This document shows positions 1 through 11,825 of a stretch of 64,000 bases of DNA, one piece after another. The position numbers and the translations under genes are program-made. The DNA is from Polytrichum commune. Lineage: Eukaryota > Streptophyta > Polytrichopsida > Polytrichales > Polytrichaceae. The notes under the pieces were generated by a model. It searched no databases, was not told where the DNA came from, and worked only from the letters and a program-made list of their open reading frames with translations. The stretch lies in assembly GCA_950295325.1 (NCBI GenBank), contig OX485805.1, positions 34,707,501 through 34,771,500 on the forward strand, written 5' to 3'. Position 1 is the stretch's first letter. Each line of letters starts with the position of its first letter.

Positions 1-598
1 CCCACCTAATACTCCAATGAATTAAATCCCAATTAATATCGCACATAAGATCTGCACACAGGGTTTTATATATGAGTCGGTATTTTGAGTAATCCGGTAG
101 GTCAGAACCACCTTGACTCTTAAACATCCAAAGTGACTAGTTCTCAAGCCACCAAAAAAGTTCACAGGTGTTAGAGTGACAGGGGTCACAGGCCAAAACC
201 TCACCCCTTATGTCATGTATATATATTTTATGATCTTATGGTAATAGCTGCCTACTCAATTATCGTGTTGACATATTCATTCTTTAGCAGCAATAGCACG
301 ACTATGGGCCGACATCGGAAAACTTAATGTTCATTACAGTATTGATTTCTAGAGCTATCAACAGAGGAAAAATAATGAAGAGAATGAGCAGGTTGGGCTT
401 CTCATGACATCCTGTGGAACGTATTAGCCTGAGGAAATACATATGTTTACAGATATACGCAAACGAAGATATTCTAGCCTGTGTTATGAATGGGCGTCAT
501 AACATTCTTAACCATCTGACGTGTAAGCAAACTGGATCAAATCCAGAAACTACACAATGCAAGTTGTTGTCTAGAAGAATCCGGAACGATTCAAATAC
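1..598. other. Probable intron or 3' continuation of the TPR-like gene
   Basis: The exon ending at 599 is followed on the minus strand by a GT donor, so this stretch should be intron and perhaps a further exon. A possible acceptor lies near 420 on the minus strand, but I could not extend the reading frame with confidence. No other feature is visible. Confidence 0.3.
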
Positions 599-3500
599 CT
601 GTAATAATTCTCTGCTGATAGAAAATTCCCCATGAGTGCAGCTAGATTCCCGCACGTCCAAGCTGCACTTGCAGCTCGGAAAGACAACTTGAGTTCCTTT
701 GCAGCTTTCAAGGCTTCGCTACATATGGATTGTGCTCGTGGAAAATGACCACCGGATAGAAGTGCATCGCTCAGCCTCAAGGAAGTTGCGATCCAATTGA
801 ACTTAACATAGAATTCGCAATGGCTGGATGAAAACTGTTCTTTAAGCAGTTTCACGGAAGTTTCTAGCTTACTGGTTGCAATCTTAAGGTGGTCATTCGT
901 CCCGCAATTTGTACTGATCTGACCAGGGGATTTGCTTTTGCAGAGTTCCAGATATCCCTCAGCACCTAAGGAACACAAAGCACACAAGGCACACACGGTA
1001 AGATCTCGAGGTAAATGTGTATTGTGCACTGGTTCATTGATCCTGCATTGATCCAAAGACTCATAACTAGGAGCTATGCCGGCTGACGTCCAACGGAGGC
1101 CTTACGCTAATTATCGAATTTTTTATTTCTTGAAAAGTCCCAATTTCTAAATTGAAAGGCATTTCAGAAAGCGACTATCCAGGTCAGCACTGAAGGCGGA
1201 CTACAATACCACTGGTGCAGTTGTATTTCTAAGGTTTATATGTCGCAATTGTAAGAGGTTGTCATGGTATACATTCATAATATGAGCTCCTGAAAAAATT
1301 CGGAAACAATTTTACTGATAGTATATCAACCTGGTCTCGCCTAAACTTCAGCAATAAACTACACGTAAGTGTACAGCCATAATCTTACGGCTATCAATAA
1401 TGAGTAACAAATCATATCACCTCTTTGCATCTTGATCTAGTTAAAATAGGGCTCCTCACAATGCACTTGCACAATGCAAACCTTGTGAAAGATCAGATGG
1501 CTTGTGTAGAACAGTTGCCATGATGGCTCCATACAAGTTGAGGGCCTCATACCTTCGATAATGGCCGCGAGGACATTGTCGTCCTCCACAAGGACTGCAT
1601 TCTGCGTCAGAGTGTTTCGGGCATAATGGAGTTGTTTTTCTGCTTCAGGAATTTTCTTCTCATTCGTATACGTAGTTCCAAGCATGAGATGAAGGTTGAC
1701 TTTCGGACCAATCAATCTTTCCTCATCAGCCAACTTCAGAGCCTTTGTGCAACAATTGATCTTCTCCTCATTGTCTTCCAGCAAATCACACATTTGGATG
1801 TACTCCAGCAGAATTGCCATACAGATTTCTTTCAGCTTGGGGTTGGGCTGGTCAACAAACCACGAAACAAATTTTTGCAACATTGGCTTTGCTATACGAT
1901 GTTGAAAGTGCATTCTCAGCATCTCTACCATTCTATTCAAAGTGTATAGAGCAATCTCAACGTTTTCAAATGGAGTTACGGCTGATGCTGAAGAAGTCCC
2001 TGCCCAATGTGCAAGATCTCTCCCAAGAGTTGCAAACTCCAAGCTATCGCTCTGTTCTTTCAAATTCCATTGCTTTGATCTAAGTCGCTTTATGATGGCC
2101 TCAAGCTCCTCATGATTGCTCCCTTCTGCAATGTTGATCCTCAGATTCCAAAACATTAGCAAAATGGACCGCACAGGTTTCTGTAATGTCAGAAGCTCAT
2201 TGAAGCAACTAAGACAGGAGAAGGTAGTATAGCTCGCACCAGCAGGTACAAGAGTGGCAGTTCCCTTGGATCGCCTTATTGCTAGACCGCCACTAGAAAC
2301 TGAGCTAGATGCAGATTCATCTTTAAGGGAGAGCCAAAAGATTAATCCCGGATAATATGGCAGGTCCTTTTCATCACAGTATAAGCTGATCGAGGAAACC
2401 GACAAAGACCAACCTGCGAACGATTATGAAATAAGAGGAGACATAACCAGAATGTTTCTGTGCTAGAAATGCAAAAGAATGGTCCAAACAAAGTAGTACA
2501 ATTTCCGACTACCATTGTTGAATTTAAGAACAAATTAACTCAATTCCACCAAACCAACGAACTGAAAGGAGCTCAAAAATCTTGATTTGGCAGGGTAGTT
2601 GCTCACCTTTATATTCGGCAGGGAGTTCAAGAATTGCCAGCTCCAAAAGGTCCACTGCGAAGGAAGAGTGTGAATCTGGCCGAGGTTGAATAGCTTGAGT
2701 CTCAGCATCCGGAGTCACATCCAGTGTATCCATTCTGCACACCTGTACAATATGCAGAGACGACTTGAATTTTCTTGCAACTTATATATTTTTGGTAGTA
2801 AAAGCCTGATAATAACAATGAACCAGGTGAAGCGCAAGGTGAATGAGTACTATCTTCTCTCAGAGTTTGGAATTCCCTAGTCGCCGGGCCGAAATCAGGT
2901 TCTGATGCTGAAATGCTGCACGACAGAGAAATGTCAGTACTGTATATATAACAATTTACAACAGGAAGTACAACAGGAAAATCCGTTTGTACTGACCAAT
3001 CCATCTCCACTATACTGTGCTCACAGACAAGCTGTTCCTCTACCAATAGCAAGGCATGGTTCATCAACTAAGCCAAGTAACTGCATCCCATGGGGACCCC
3101 ATGATGACAGAGTTGACTCACTTTTCGAACGATGAAGAGTACTTCAGAATATCCACCATGGTTCTGATCGCATCCCGATTGCTGTGTATAAGGAAGTCGG
3201 CCAGGGCAAAACAGAGGTCTTCCTTGGTGAATTCTACCTTAGTTCCTGCGTAAGCGAGCTTGACGGTTTCAGGATACATTCGTTGCGTCTGTGCTGCCCA
3301 ATTAGAGCTCCAAAGAGGAAGTAACTGAAGCGAGTACTTACTCCGATCGAAGGTGGGGTTCTAGCTATTAAGATGACGAAGATTAAGAAACCCTTTACAA
3401 ATTAACAGAATTTCTGGCCCAGGCTCACAGGTTCTTTCAGGCCTCTATCTGGAAATGGAAGACAACTTCTATCACCAAACAGGAGACAACAGAGGAAGTT

Positions 3501-4718
3501 CAAATTCAAAGCTAATCGGAACATCAGAACTGGAAAGACTGCATGCTCACTCTATTAAGACGCAAGCTTTTCACCTGAAGCCAGCTTCTCTTGCAGCGTG
3601 CGTCTTCTTTCTGCAACATGATACTCCCACGACTGCCATCAAGAGTGTCAGTGCGTAACTAGCCTCTGTAAGCAGCAGAATTAAAAGTTGAGCAGAGTTT
3701 CAAGGTCCGTCTATTCCACAGACAGGCCAAAAAACCAAGTTTTTCACAGGCAATGGTACCTGTAAAGTATCCTTCCGAAACTGCATAACGGTGTCAATGA
3801 CAGGATTACAGTCCGAGATCTGAATGGCTACGTTACAGAAGGAGAGTTGGAAAATGTCGGAGAATGTGACGGAATCCACTGCGGAGTTCAAGATCGCAAC
3901 CGCATAAGATGCACCCTTCAGCGATGCTCGTAATTGCTCTTGCTTGTTGCCCAGAATCATGTGTGCGTACCCCAAGTGATTGTATCTGGCGCAGTGTCTT
4001 TGTGCCCACCAAGGTCCTTCTCTCGGCCTAGAGATCTCCACACACGTCTTGAAAGCTGCTAAAGCGTCGTCAAACTGATCTACACTCAGCCAGGCCTGCC
4101 CGAGCTGGTCAAAGAGCTCATCTGCGGGTTTACTGAATACAATCTTAATGTGTCCTTCCTGCTGCGCTCTGTACAAGACACTCAGCTTGCGAGCCTGAAC
4201 ATAATGCTCAGCCACAACAGGAATGTTTTTCAGATGCTTCTTGTACTCTGATGAGGAGGAATCGCTATACACACTGTTCAGCTGGGCTAAAAACTCCTGT
4301 TCAATTGCTTGCTTTAGGATCCCCATTACCATTTCTGCAGCACAGTTTGTGGCCCTGTTAGTCATTCGCACAACATTCAAATGTACACATGCATGGATAG
4401 CCGAGAGGGGACGGGTAAAAGTGGAACCGTTTTTTGAAACGTATATCGCCACTATTATGTTTTACAAGGAGATCGGTGTTACTAAATACTCTATAACACT
4501 GGATGCACGGTGATACCAAGAGATTGGTGGACATCCCTCTGATCTCATGCAAAATAAAGCATGCCAATTTTAAGAAACAGAGGATGATAGAAAAGGCAGA
4601 GGGAATAATCATGGGGTTTCTGGAGGTGAAAATTACCTAATCGATCTGTGTGTGTCCGCACGCCCCACCCGTCCAGTTCCGGATTGTTCAAGCTGAATTG
4701 AAACCGCTTCTTAGCCAT
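599..4718 (-). CDS. TPR-like helical-repeat protein, multi-exon, 3' part beyond the window
   Basis: Seven exons join with matching phases and GT/AG borders: 4718..4637, 4334..3760, 3663..3575, 3307..3122, 2734..2607, 2413..1553 and 965..599. Together they give about 762 residues, and the last exon ends on a good donor, so the gene continues to the left. The start ATG (4718..4716) opens a short exon encoding MAKKRFQFSLNNPELDGWG. The protein is rich in paired amphipathic helices with TPR-like spacing, for example 'LFDQLGQAWLSVDQFDDALAAFK', split here as LFDQLGQAWLSV and DQFDDALAAFK, and 'EAEKQLHYARNTL'. A late segment (about residues 640-760) again looks like TPRs. TPR proteins act as scaffolds for protein-protein contacts; the partner cannot be told. 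I compared it mentally with the cohesin loader MAU2/SCC4 and found no convincing match. Exons 3 and 4 are the least certain borders. It is divergent from the gene at 5-7.2 kb, leaving about 0.5 kb between the two upstream regions. Confidence 0.6.
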
Positions 4719-5007
4719 GTCGTCCGCTCCCCAAAGTGGACCTGCACGCGAGTAGTCAATCTAGCGCCGCGGAAGCGGTTGCAGACGAGGCCGATCACAC
4801 TACTTCGATGCGAGTTGATTCTGAAAGAGGAAGCGTTTTACGGCTGATCACACCGGCCAGTTCTTGACACCATCCATCGGCATCTCCGGTTGTATTAGTG
4901 TGAAAAGCGGTGGGCCAGCATCTATTTCTCAACATAACCCCCAGCAATTTCACGGCTGGAATCGGACGGGAATTTTGGTGTGATCGGGGCATGACAAGAC
5001 GATGTAG

Positions 5008-6031
5008 CTTGCCAATGTTGGCCCCTTCTTTGCTTTGCTACAGAATAAACTTACTTGAAGGTTGACTTCGGCACATGTTTTCTGACGATTGTTTTTATAA
5101 AGTTCTACATTGCGTTAGAATATAACTTACTACACTGCCACTTGAAAATTGGCGTGCGGGACACTAAACCTCCTCGAGGATTTGGGGGAGGTGTCAGTGC
5201 TATTTCTAGCTGATTGGACTGTGACCCTAGTTTAAGTGGTCTGACATCCGTTATCTACGGACAGCAGTACTATGTATGTGCACAAGAGCGGCCGGGTGCA
5301 TCAACGTGGAACTTGGGGAGCAACCCTTCGTTCGGGGATCAGTGATGGAGCCAACTACACTACAGCATTTGCGCCATTACCGCTTCTATCGTTTTGTTTA
5401 TTTCATTGTCATTTTCATTTTCATACATGCCGCGTTTGCTATACAGGTCCATTTCCCATCGCCATAGAGGTATTTGTTCGAGAGCACTCCTGGCAGCCAG
5501 TACTGTCTAAGAGCTCACCGCCTTTGGAAGATCTGCCAGGGTTTGCTCTGTTAAACTCATTTTTCCTGAATTTCTCTCTTAAATTGAAGCTTTGTTGTTG
5601 TTCGAAGAGGATTTTGGAAGGGGAGGGAGATCAGCGTGTTTAGAATTAGAGACAAGAGTTTGTGTGAAGGATATTGGCAAATCCATTTCCGTGGTGAAGT
5701 GGAGCTCGTGGGAACGAAGGATTCTTGTATCGAGGTCTTCAGGTGCTTGATTTCTTACATCGGATGGCTGGGATCATCTCAGTGACTTGCTTTTTGATAT
5801 GAGTAAAACGTTCTAGATTGATTTTTGTATGTCAACGGGAGCTTATTTAGAAGGACGTCCGTCTGGCATCGGTGCTCGTTGTAGAAATCCTAGGAGTTAC
5901 TGTCTAGAGCGTCTTGGTCCTTGAAAATGTTACAGTTCTTTGCGATAGAAAATATAGCACATGAATACTTGGTGTTAAATAATTTTAGGATGCAATCGCT
6001 TGTTTCAGGAGTTGCTTCGGTGGCATTGATG
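5008..6031 (+). promoter_or_regulatory. Upstream and 5' leader region of the gene starting near 6032; inverted-repeat arm
   Basis: This stretch precedes the acidic-tail gene and is repeated in reverse orientation at about 16545..15512. Open frames within it (5272..5643) are not conserved in quality between the two copies and look like leader sequence. A C/T-rich tract (about 5375-5460) and several in-frame stops fit a promoter plus an untranslated leader, possibly with an intron ending at an AG near 5989. The exact transcription start cannot be seen. Confidence 0.35.
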
Positions 6032-7246
6032 GCGGTGACACATAGCAATTACGCGGCATTTGTCAAGTCGGAATTTAATGCCGTCCCTTGCAAATTAGGA
6101 CAAGGTGAGATGGATCTGACCGCAGTGTTGAAATTACGGAAGAGTTTTCTTGGCGGGGATGAATTTGTGTGGCTGGGCGACCTTGCTAGCTTGTGCGGCG
6201 ACACCGGCCACGAACAGGTATATCAACTACTTCATACACGCATGTGATCCTCTGATGGCATATCGACGCATCCAAATAACTAGCTTAGCACTGCATCTAT
6301 ATTATCAAATTACCTTCATTATCTTAGAACATTCTCGTCAAGTCCAATGAGGATCAGTGATACGTTTATCTTATTTTAGTTTTTGTTATTTTACTTGATG
6401 GTTTGCATGTTCTTGCGTTCTGGATCTTGTTTGTAGACTATCAAAAAGCAACTGAAAACTGGAGAAGCCCTCAAGTATCCTGGAGAAACTGAAGAAACTT
6501 ATCACCTATTTGGGGAGAAAACTCATAGTCGCGAGATCCAAGGTACGAGCAATTACAAAGGATCAGGTGTGTTGAATTTTTTGGTTCCCAACATAGGCAA
6601 CGTTGGGACTTGGTTGAGCTCAGGTTCGGGTCTTAGGTACATAGCCTTTGATGTCTCAGTTCGTTTCCTGAGGGCCGAATACATTTCGGATATTGTAAAC
6701 AAAGGGAAGTGGATACCAAGTACGGGTGCCTTGAAGGACTTTTATGTCATCACCGAGGTTATTCAGGTAACCAGATTGGTCATCAAGGTAAACAAACAAG
6801 CAAAAGCAGGTGCAAGAGTCCAGCTTAACCTAGTTGATCAGATCCCAGCTGGAGCTGGAGCCGGAGCTGCTGTGAACTACTCACAAGGCTCAGATGGCAG
6901 CCTGATTATTAGTGGCGTTGTGGAGGATGGTAAACCGAAACCATTTCCTATCGCCTACCGCACTGCACACATCGTTTACCACTCTAAAGACTGGACTCTG
7001 AAGAAGCCGATGGAGCTGGGTGTGCGACGCGGCGATGATGATGGTCTGTACATATCTGAATTTGTTGCAAAGGATGAGGAGTTTCACATTGGAGAGTTTT
7101 TCCTGAAGACGGTGAAAGAGGAGGATGTTGACAACGATGAAGAAGAGGAAGAGAATAGTGGCGACGATGAAGAAGACGAGGAGGAACTCAAGCTTGTACC
7201 CGTTATCTTTGAGCAACGGATTCCAGGCACAGCTGAGCAGTTTTAA
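6032..7246 (+). CDS. Uncharacterised protein with acidic C-terminal tail, two exons
   Basis: Exon 1 runs from an ATG at 6032 (upstream in-frame ATGs at 5927 and 5990 are possible) to 6217 (CAG then GTATAT). Exon 2 is 6437..7246 after TTTGTAG. The junction is phase 0 and gives about 332 residues. The middle of the protein is rich in beta-type segments, for example DFYVITEVIQ and RLVIKVNKQ. It has an Ala/Gly-rich stretch (IPAGAGAGAAV) and ends in a strongly acidic tail (EEDVDNDEEEEENSGDDEEDEEE) followed by about 20 ordinary residues. The start at 6032 is favoured because the inverted copy has a stop in the upstream frame but keeps the ATGGC(A/G)GTGACAC context. I do not recognise the family firmly. 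The YVITEV strand and the overall strand-rich layout recall gasdermin-type N-terminal domains, but that is only a resemblance. The promoter and exon 1 are duplicated in inverted orientation 4 kb downstream. Confidence 0.6.
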
Positions 7247-7404
7247 GATCACTTGTAAGTACTTTGAAGTTTTTATAAGATTCTAAACCACATCATCACC
7301 TCGTTCATCCTTTTGCATTGTAGCAATACATCACAGATCTACTGTGTGCTCATTTTATCAAGGAAAGTACTATTTATAGCAACATAATCCGCATATCACT
7401 ACTA

Positions 7405-7750
7405 GGATTGTTGGTACCAGCACAGTGTATTTTTGACAAAGTTTTTGCAAGTTTTTGATATTTGACGTGCAAAAACTCGCACAAAAACAAAATCCACGTC
7501 AATTGACACGCACAATTTAGATTTTTACATGTAGTGTGACTTGTGAAGAAAAAAATTACACGTCAATCGACACTTTTACAAATTGAAATGACACGTACTA
7601 GGCATATGGCATTGAGGTGACATTTTAGAAAATAATGTAGATGTCAATTGACGTTCACTTTTATTTTTGAAAACGTCATGTGACACTTTGGATTTGAAGT
7701 TGAACGTCAAATAAATTTGTCAAACATACACACTGGGTACCAGACGACAG
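7405..7750. mobile_element. Short non-autonomous inverted-repeat element (MITE-like)
   Basis: The ends are imperfect inverted repeats of about 35 bp. The left end contains TTGGTACCAGCACAGTGTAT followed by TTTTGACAAA; the right end contains TTTGTCAAAC and then ACACACTGGGTACCAGACGA. The interior carries several ACGTCAATTGACACG-like near-palindromes. It is bracketed by two copies of CACTACTAG (7397 and 7757), which may belong to this element or to a neighbouring one. No coding capacity. Confidence 0.45.
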
Positions 7751-7759
7751 CCATTTCAC

Positions 7760-10335
7760 TACTAGAAAATATGTCGAATAATACGTTCATTATGTGAAAT
7801 ACAAGTGCCGCTTCATGAAACTGTCGTTTTATCTGTTATTTGGAAAGTATCGATTGTGTGATGCATTATTTGACACTCTTACTGTCGAATTTCCGACACC
7901 ACTATTTAAGCTCTGGCAGTTCCTCTTATGTTGAAAATAGACATCATTTTCTATATTCACGGGTGTAGGTCATCTTCAGCAGACCTACATTGTCTGCCTA
8001 TTGCACAAAATTTGAATTCTTCTTTTGACCAAAACAACTATTGTCAGGTAGGGTTTACATGAATATTTAGCATGTTACATTGCGGTAGTTTCATAAGTGA
8101 CGTACGTGTTGGATTCTGGTCCTCGTTGTTGTGCACACGTCCCACGTATGTAATGTATTTAAGTAAATGAGAAAATGAAGCGAGTCTTGTTTTATTTGCA
8201 ATAAATTGCAAATGTTGTTCTTTTTTGAAACACATGGCCAATTTTTTTGATGTTTCAAGTGTATAAAGAAATGTGAAATGCTTAACTCCTGATCGTACTA
8301 CCAATTCTCATCATCCCAACATTTTGAGATGTTGTCTTTAATCGTTACTACAAATTCATCTTTACTTGCATGGTCTGTTCTATCGCAGATCCTCAGACGA
8401 TGCATGGCTATTGTTTTCTGAGTTTTTATCATCACTACTATTTGTCTCTGAACTACTCAATTCGTTGCTAAGTTCTGATGAAATAGACAATTGCATCTTA
8501 TTTTGCTTTACTTCTCTATGTCTCGTTTGTTGTCCTTCTTGCCTTATGGCTTCCTCTCTTTAATCGATAAGGTCTTGAGCAGTCCAGTCCAACCATTCTC
8601 CTTACAATATTCCAGTTCGAATGTGGACGGCTCCCGGCCAAATATTGCATATTGCTGCACACAACTAGCAACCACGATGGCATTAGTTACTCGATAATTC
8701 TACTAACCACCACCCACACTCCCTGCCCAATGGTAACAAACGACAAAGCATTAAATCCATTGCGTACTCTGCCACAAATCTCCTACTTTTTAGGCGACAA
8801 GATTGCTCATGTTTCAAATTCCCAGATTTTGCTAAATTAATGAGCCCATTATGAATCTTTCGTTTCTTGTCATTAACAACGTGGGTTTGGGACGGGAGGT
8901 GGGGGATCCCGCAATTTACCAATGGAATGCATGTGAATTGATTCCCGCCTATCAACATCGTCACACTTCGCAAACGGCAACTTGCGTGTTCACAACACTA
9001 TATATCCTAGAAAAAAGAAGATGAAAAAAGCATGGTCATCTCCCCACTACCTCCCTGCATGTGAATTATGGCTTGCAAATCACTGCAACTCACTGCTACA
9101 ACAAATGTGTTCGGAACTCCCCAATTTGGATGACATACCTTATCGACTTGAACATCCAGGTCTATGCAAGGCTAGAGTACTTACAAACTTGGCAATCGTG
9201 GCCTTCATTCCAGTCCATCCGTAATGATGGAACTTTCCTTGTGAGATCCTAGCTTCGCATGCTTGAGCAGTGATCGTGCATTTTTTGTTATATTTCTTGG
9301 ATGCCTCCTCGGCCTTCAGTGCTGCACGATTTTCTACAGAACATTCTGCTGGTTTACATGCTCGTTTCCCATTTGCGTGTATCAAGGTCTTTGCCCACTG
9401 TCTTCGATCTCTCATCAAATTTGCCAGTTTTGCTAAGACAGGTATTTCATTTTATCTTGAGCTGAATTTACGGTCAAGTCTACGTATGAATATGTTCTTC
9501 AACTTCTGGTCTTGCTCCCTCCAGCTTAGATGCCACGGGAATGAACGGGCGGCAATGATGTAAAACAAATTCACGCATCGCTTGCCACAAAGTGCCCATT
9601 GGCTCCGGTCGCTAAAATTCTCATCTCAACGATGTCAATCATCTGTTTCTTTCGTTGGTTTGTCTCTGCGTCTAACTCACCAGAGGGGATGCGCGAGTGA
9701 GCCCCTGCAGGTGCCCGCCCTCATTGTCTACCCTTGATATTGTTGGGGCGCCCCCCATGGCCCAAATTACACCTGCAAATGGGTGTGCATGCCTTTTCAA
9801 GCACAATGATGGACCCACATACTCTTCTCTACAGTGGAAATGGCATCCAAGATTCTCCTCTACGTAGCTGATCTTTGGAAAATCTCTTATCTAATTCTTT
9901 TGATCTTTGAATTTTGGAAAGAATCTAACTTTGGAAATGGGTGCAAGCATGGTAAGGTGGACCCAAAAAGTGCTTTAATACACTGAAACCATGGGTTTTG
10001 GTCAAACATCTAAAAATAATAGCAACAGGTTGCTTCAATTGATTTATTTTTCATGGTGTATAGTTGACTGACACTTACTATTGTAAAAAAACATTACATT
10101 GTAACGCCCACCATCTCAGATCTCATTGACGTGTCATGTTTTCAATGAACATGAGTATGACAAATATAAATTGTAGCAAGTGGCCGTAATTGACATGGTG
10201 AGTGTTACACTTGATATCAAACACGTGTTGTTTGATAGCAAGGGCTCCTTGCATACAACATTTAGTACAAGGTCCAACAACACTAAAGTTGACAACTGTT
10301 AAGAATATTGTAGCGAGAATAAGATGTTGATCATT
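7760..10335. other. Spacer between inverted-repeat arms; no supported gene
   Basis: I see only short open frames on either strand, with no recognisable domain and no chain of in-phase exons. The sequence is AT-rich, with a slightly more GC-rich island near 9690-9780. It separates the two arms of the inverted duplication. Confidence 0.4.
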
Positions 10336-11825
10336 TGATAATATAGATGCAATGCTAAGCTAGTTATTTGGATGCGTCGATATACCATCAGAAGATCACA
10401 TGCGTGTATGAAGTAGTTGATATACCTGTTCGTGGCCGGTGTCGCCGTACAAGCTAGCAAGGTCGCCCAGCCACACAAATTCATCCCCGCCAAGAAGACT
10501 CTTCTGTAATTCTAACATTGCAGTCAGATCCAAGGCTGATTTTTCACAAAGTTTTTGCCCGTCCATGTTCAAAAACCTTGAATTGAAAGGCAAAAAAAAT
10601 TGCAACCCGTCCCAAAACCAATAATTTCTAAACCAACTCGTCCATGGAAAGGTTAAAGAAAAAACAACATGTCCCAAAACCGGTAATTTCTAAACCAACC
10701 TGTCCATGGAAAGGTTAAAGAAAACAACCCGTCCCAAAACCGGTTTGATATTGAAAATACCCGTCCCGCAAGAGGTATAAATAAGTCTCTTACAATGTTG
10801 GTAAATTTTTTTTTAAAAAAAAAAACCGAAAGATGTCAACACATGAGTGGTTGCACTTGGAAATAATAGGATCTTGACAAATTATGCCTTCAATGCCCGT
10901 CAATTATCTGTCTTTTGCTGTTGATTCTCATCTTTCCAGTACACCCCATTCTAATTTCCTCTGCCACCATCATTTCTTTTTATTTCTTGTCCTTCAATCT
11001 CCCATTTCTTTCCCCACACTCTATCCTCAAGATGTTTCCATCACCCGTCATCGCACGTCTGTGTTATCTATCTTCTGCTGCTTCCCAATGGAAGCATCAA
11101 ATGCTTCAAGACTTCCATCATCAAGTTTCCCACTTGAAATCTCGTGTCGTTTTGATGCACGCTCATTCTGTAACAAATAGTTGTCATCATCAAGGTTTAT
11201 TGGGACATTAGGGCTTGTGCCTATGTGGTGCCCTTTAGCCTCTTGTGGGGAAAGGGGCGGTGTGGATTCAATAGCCTGGTGCAAAACAAGCACCCTAATC
11301 AATGACCACATCTCAACACTTCTAAACCCCAAACCCTAAACCTCAACATCATATTCCAAAATTTATGAGCTATAAATCTTTTGGAAAGCTGGCATTTCAT
11401 TCCCTTGCAAGTTCTAGGTTGGTTAAAGCACATATTTGTTCTCCAAATTTCTTGTTTCCCATGCATGGAAGAATGACTGTCTTAGGAGATACAATGACAC
11501 CCTGCAATGCAACTAATCTTGCCCATGTAGTGGGTGACACTTTTATAGTTTAATGACATTGATCTTATTGTGCTTAGTTGTTGTTTTTGTCAATTCCTTA
11601 CATGTCACATGAGTGTGACTCTCTGCCACCCCCCGCAGCAGACTTGGAGGTGGAGCTTGGAGCTTGGAGGGTGGAGCAACCCTGAGGAGAAGGTACGTTC
11701 GCTAACTATTTTTGTTTTTATTTTTTTCCTAGTGTTAGTCAAGTAATGTATAGAAGAATTTGAAATGAACATAGAATCTAGGTTGGTGTCAAGTCACATA
11801 ATTAGGGTTTCTATATTTCAATTGA

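Noticed and set aside
599-4718. Identity as the cohesin loader MAU2/SCC4
   Set aside because: The TPR pattern and size are similar, but the N-terminus and motif wording do not match what I know of that family, so I left the gene unnamed.
5272-5643. 123-codon frame repeated in the inverted copy at 16281..16039
   Set aside because: It lies in the duplicated promoter/leader, is interrupted in the second copy and shows no protein features; conservation reflects duplication only.
7397-7765. CACTA transposon called from CACTACTAG at 7397 and 7757
   Set aside because: The two motifs are in the same orientation, not inverted; the real inverted ends are the GGTACC-containing ones just inside.
11327-11345. 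AAACCCTAAACC, a telomere-like motif
   Set aside because: Only one to two units, inside the hAT element; not an interstitial telomere array.
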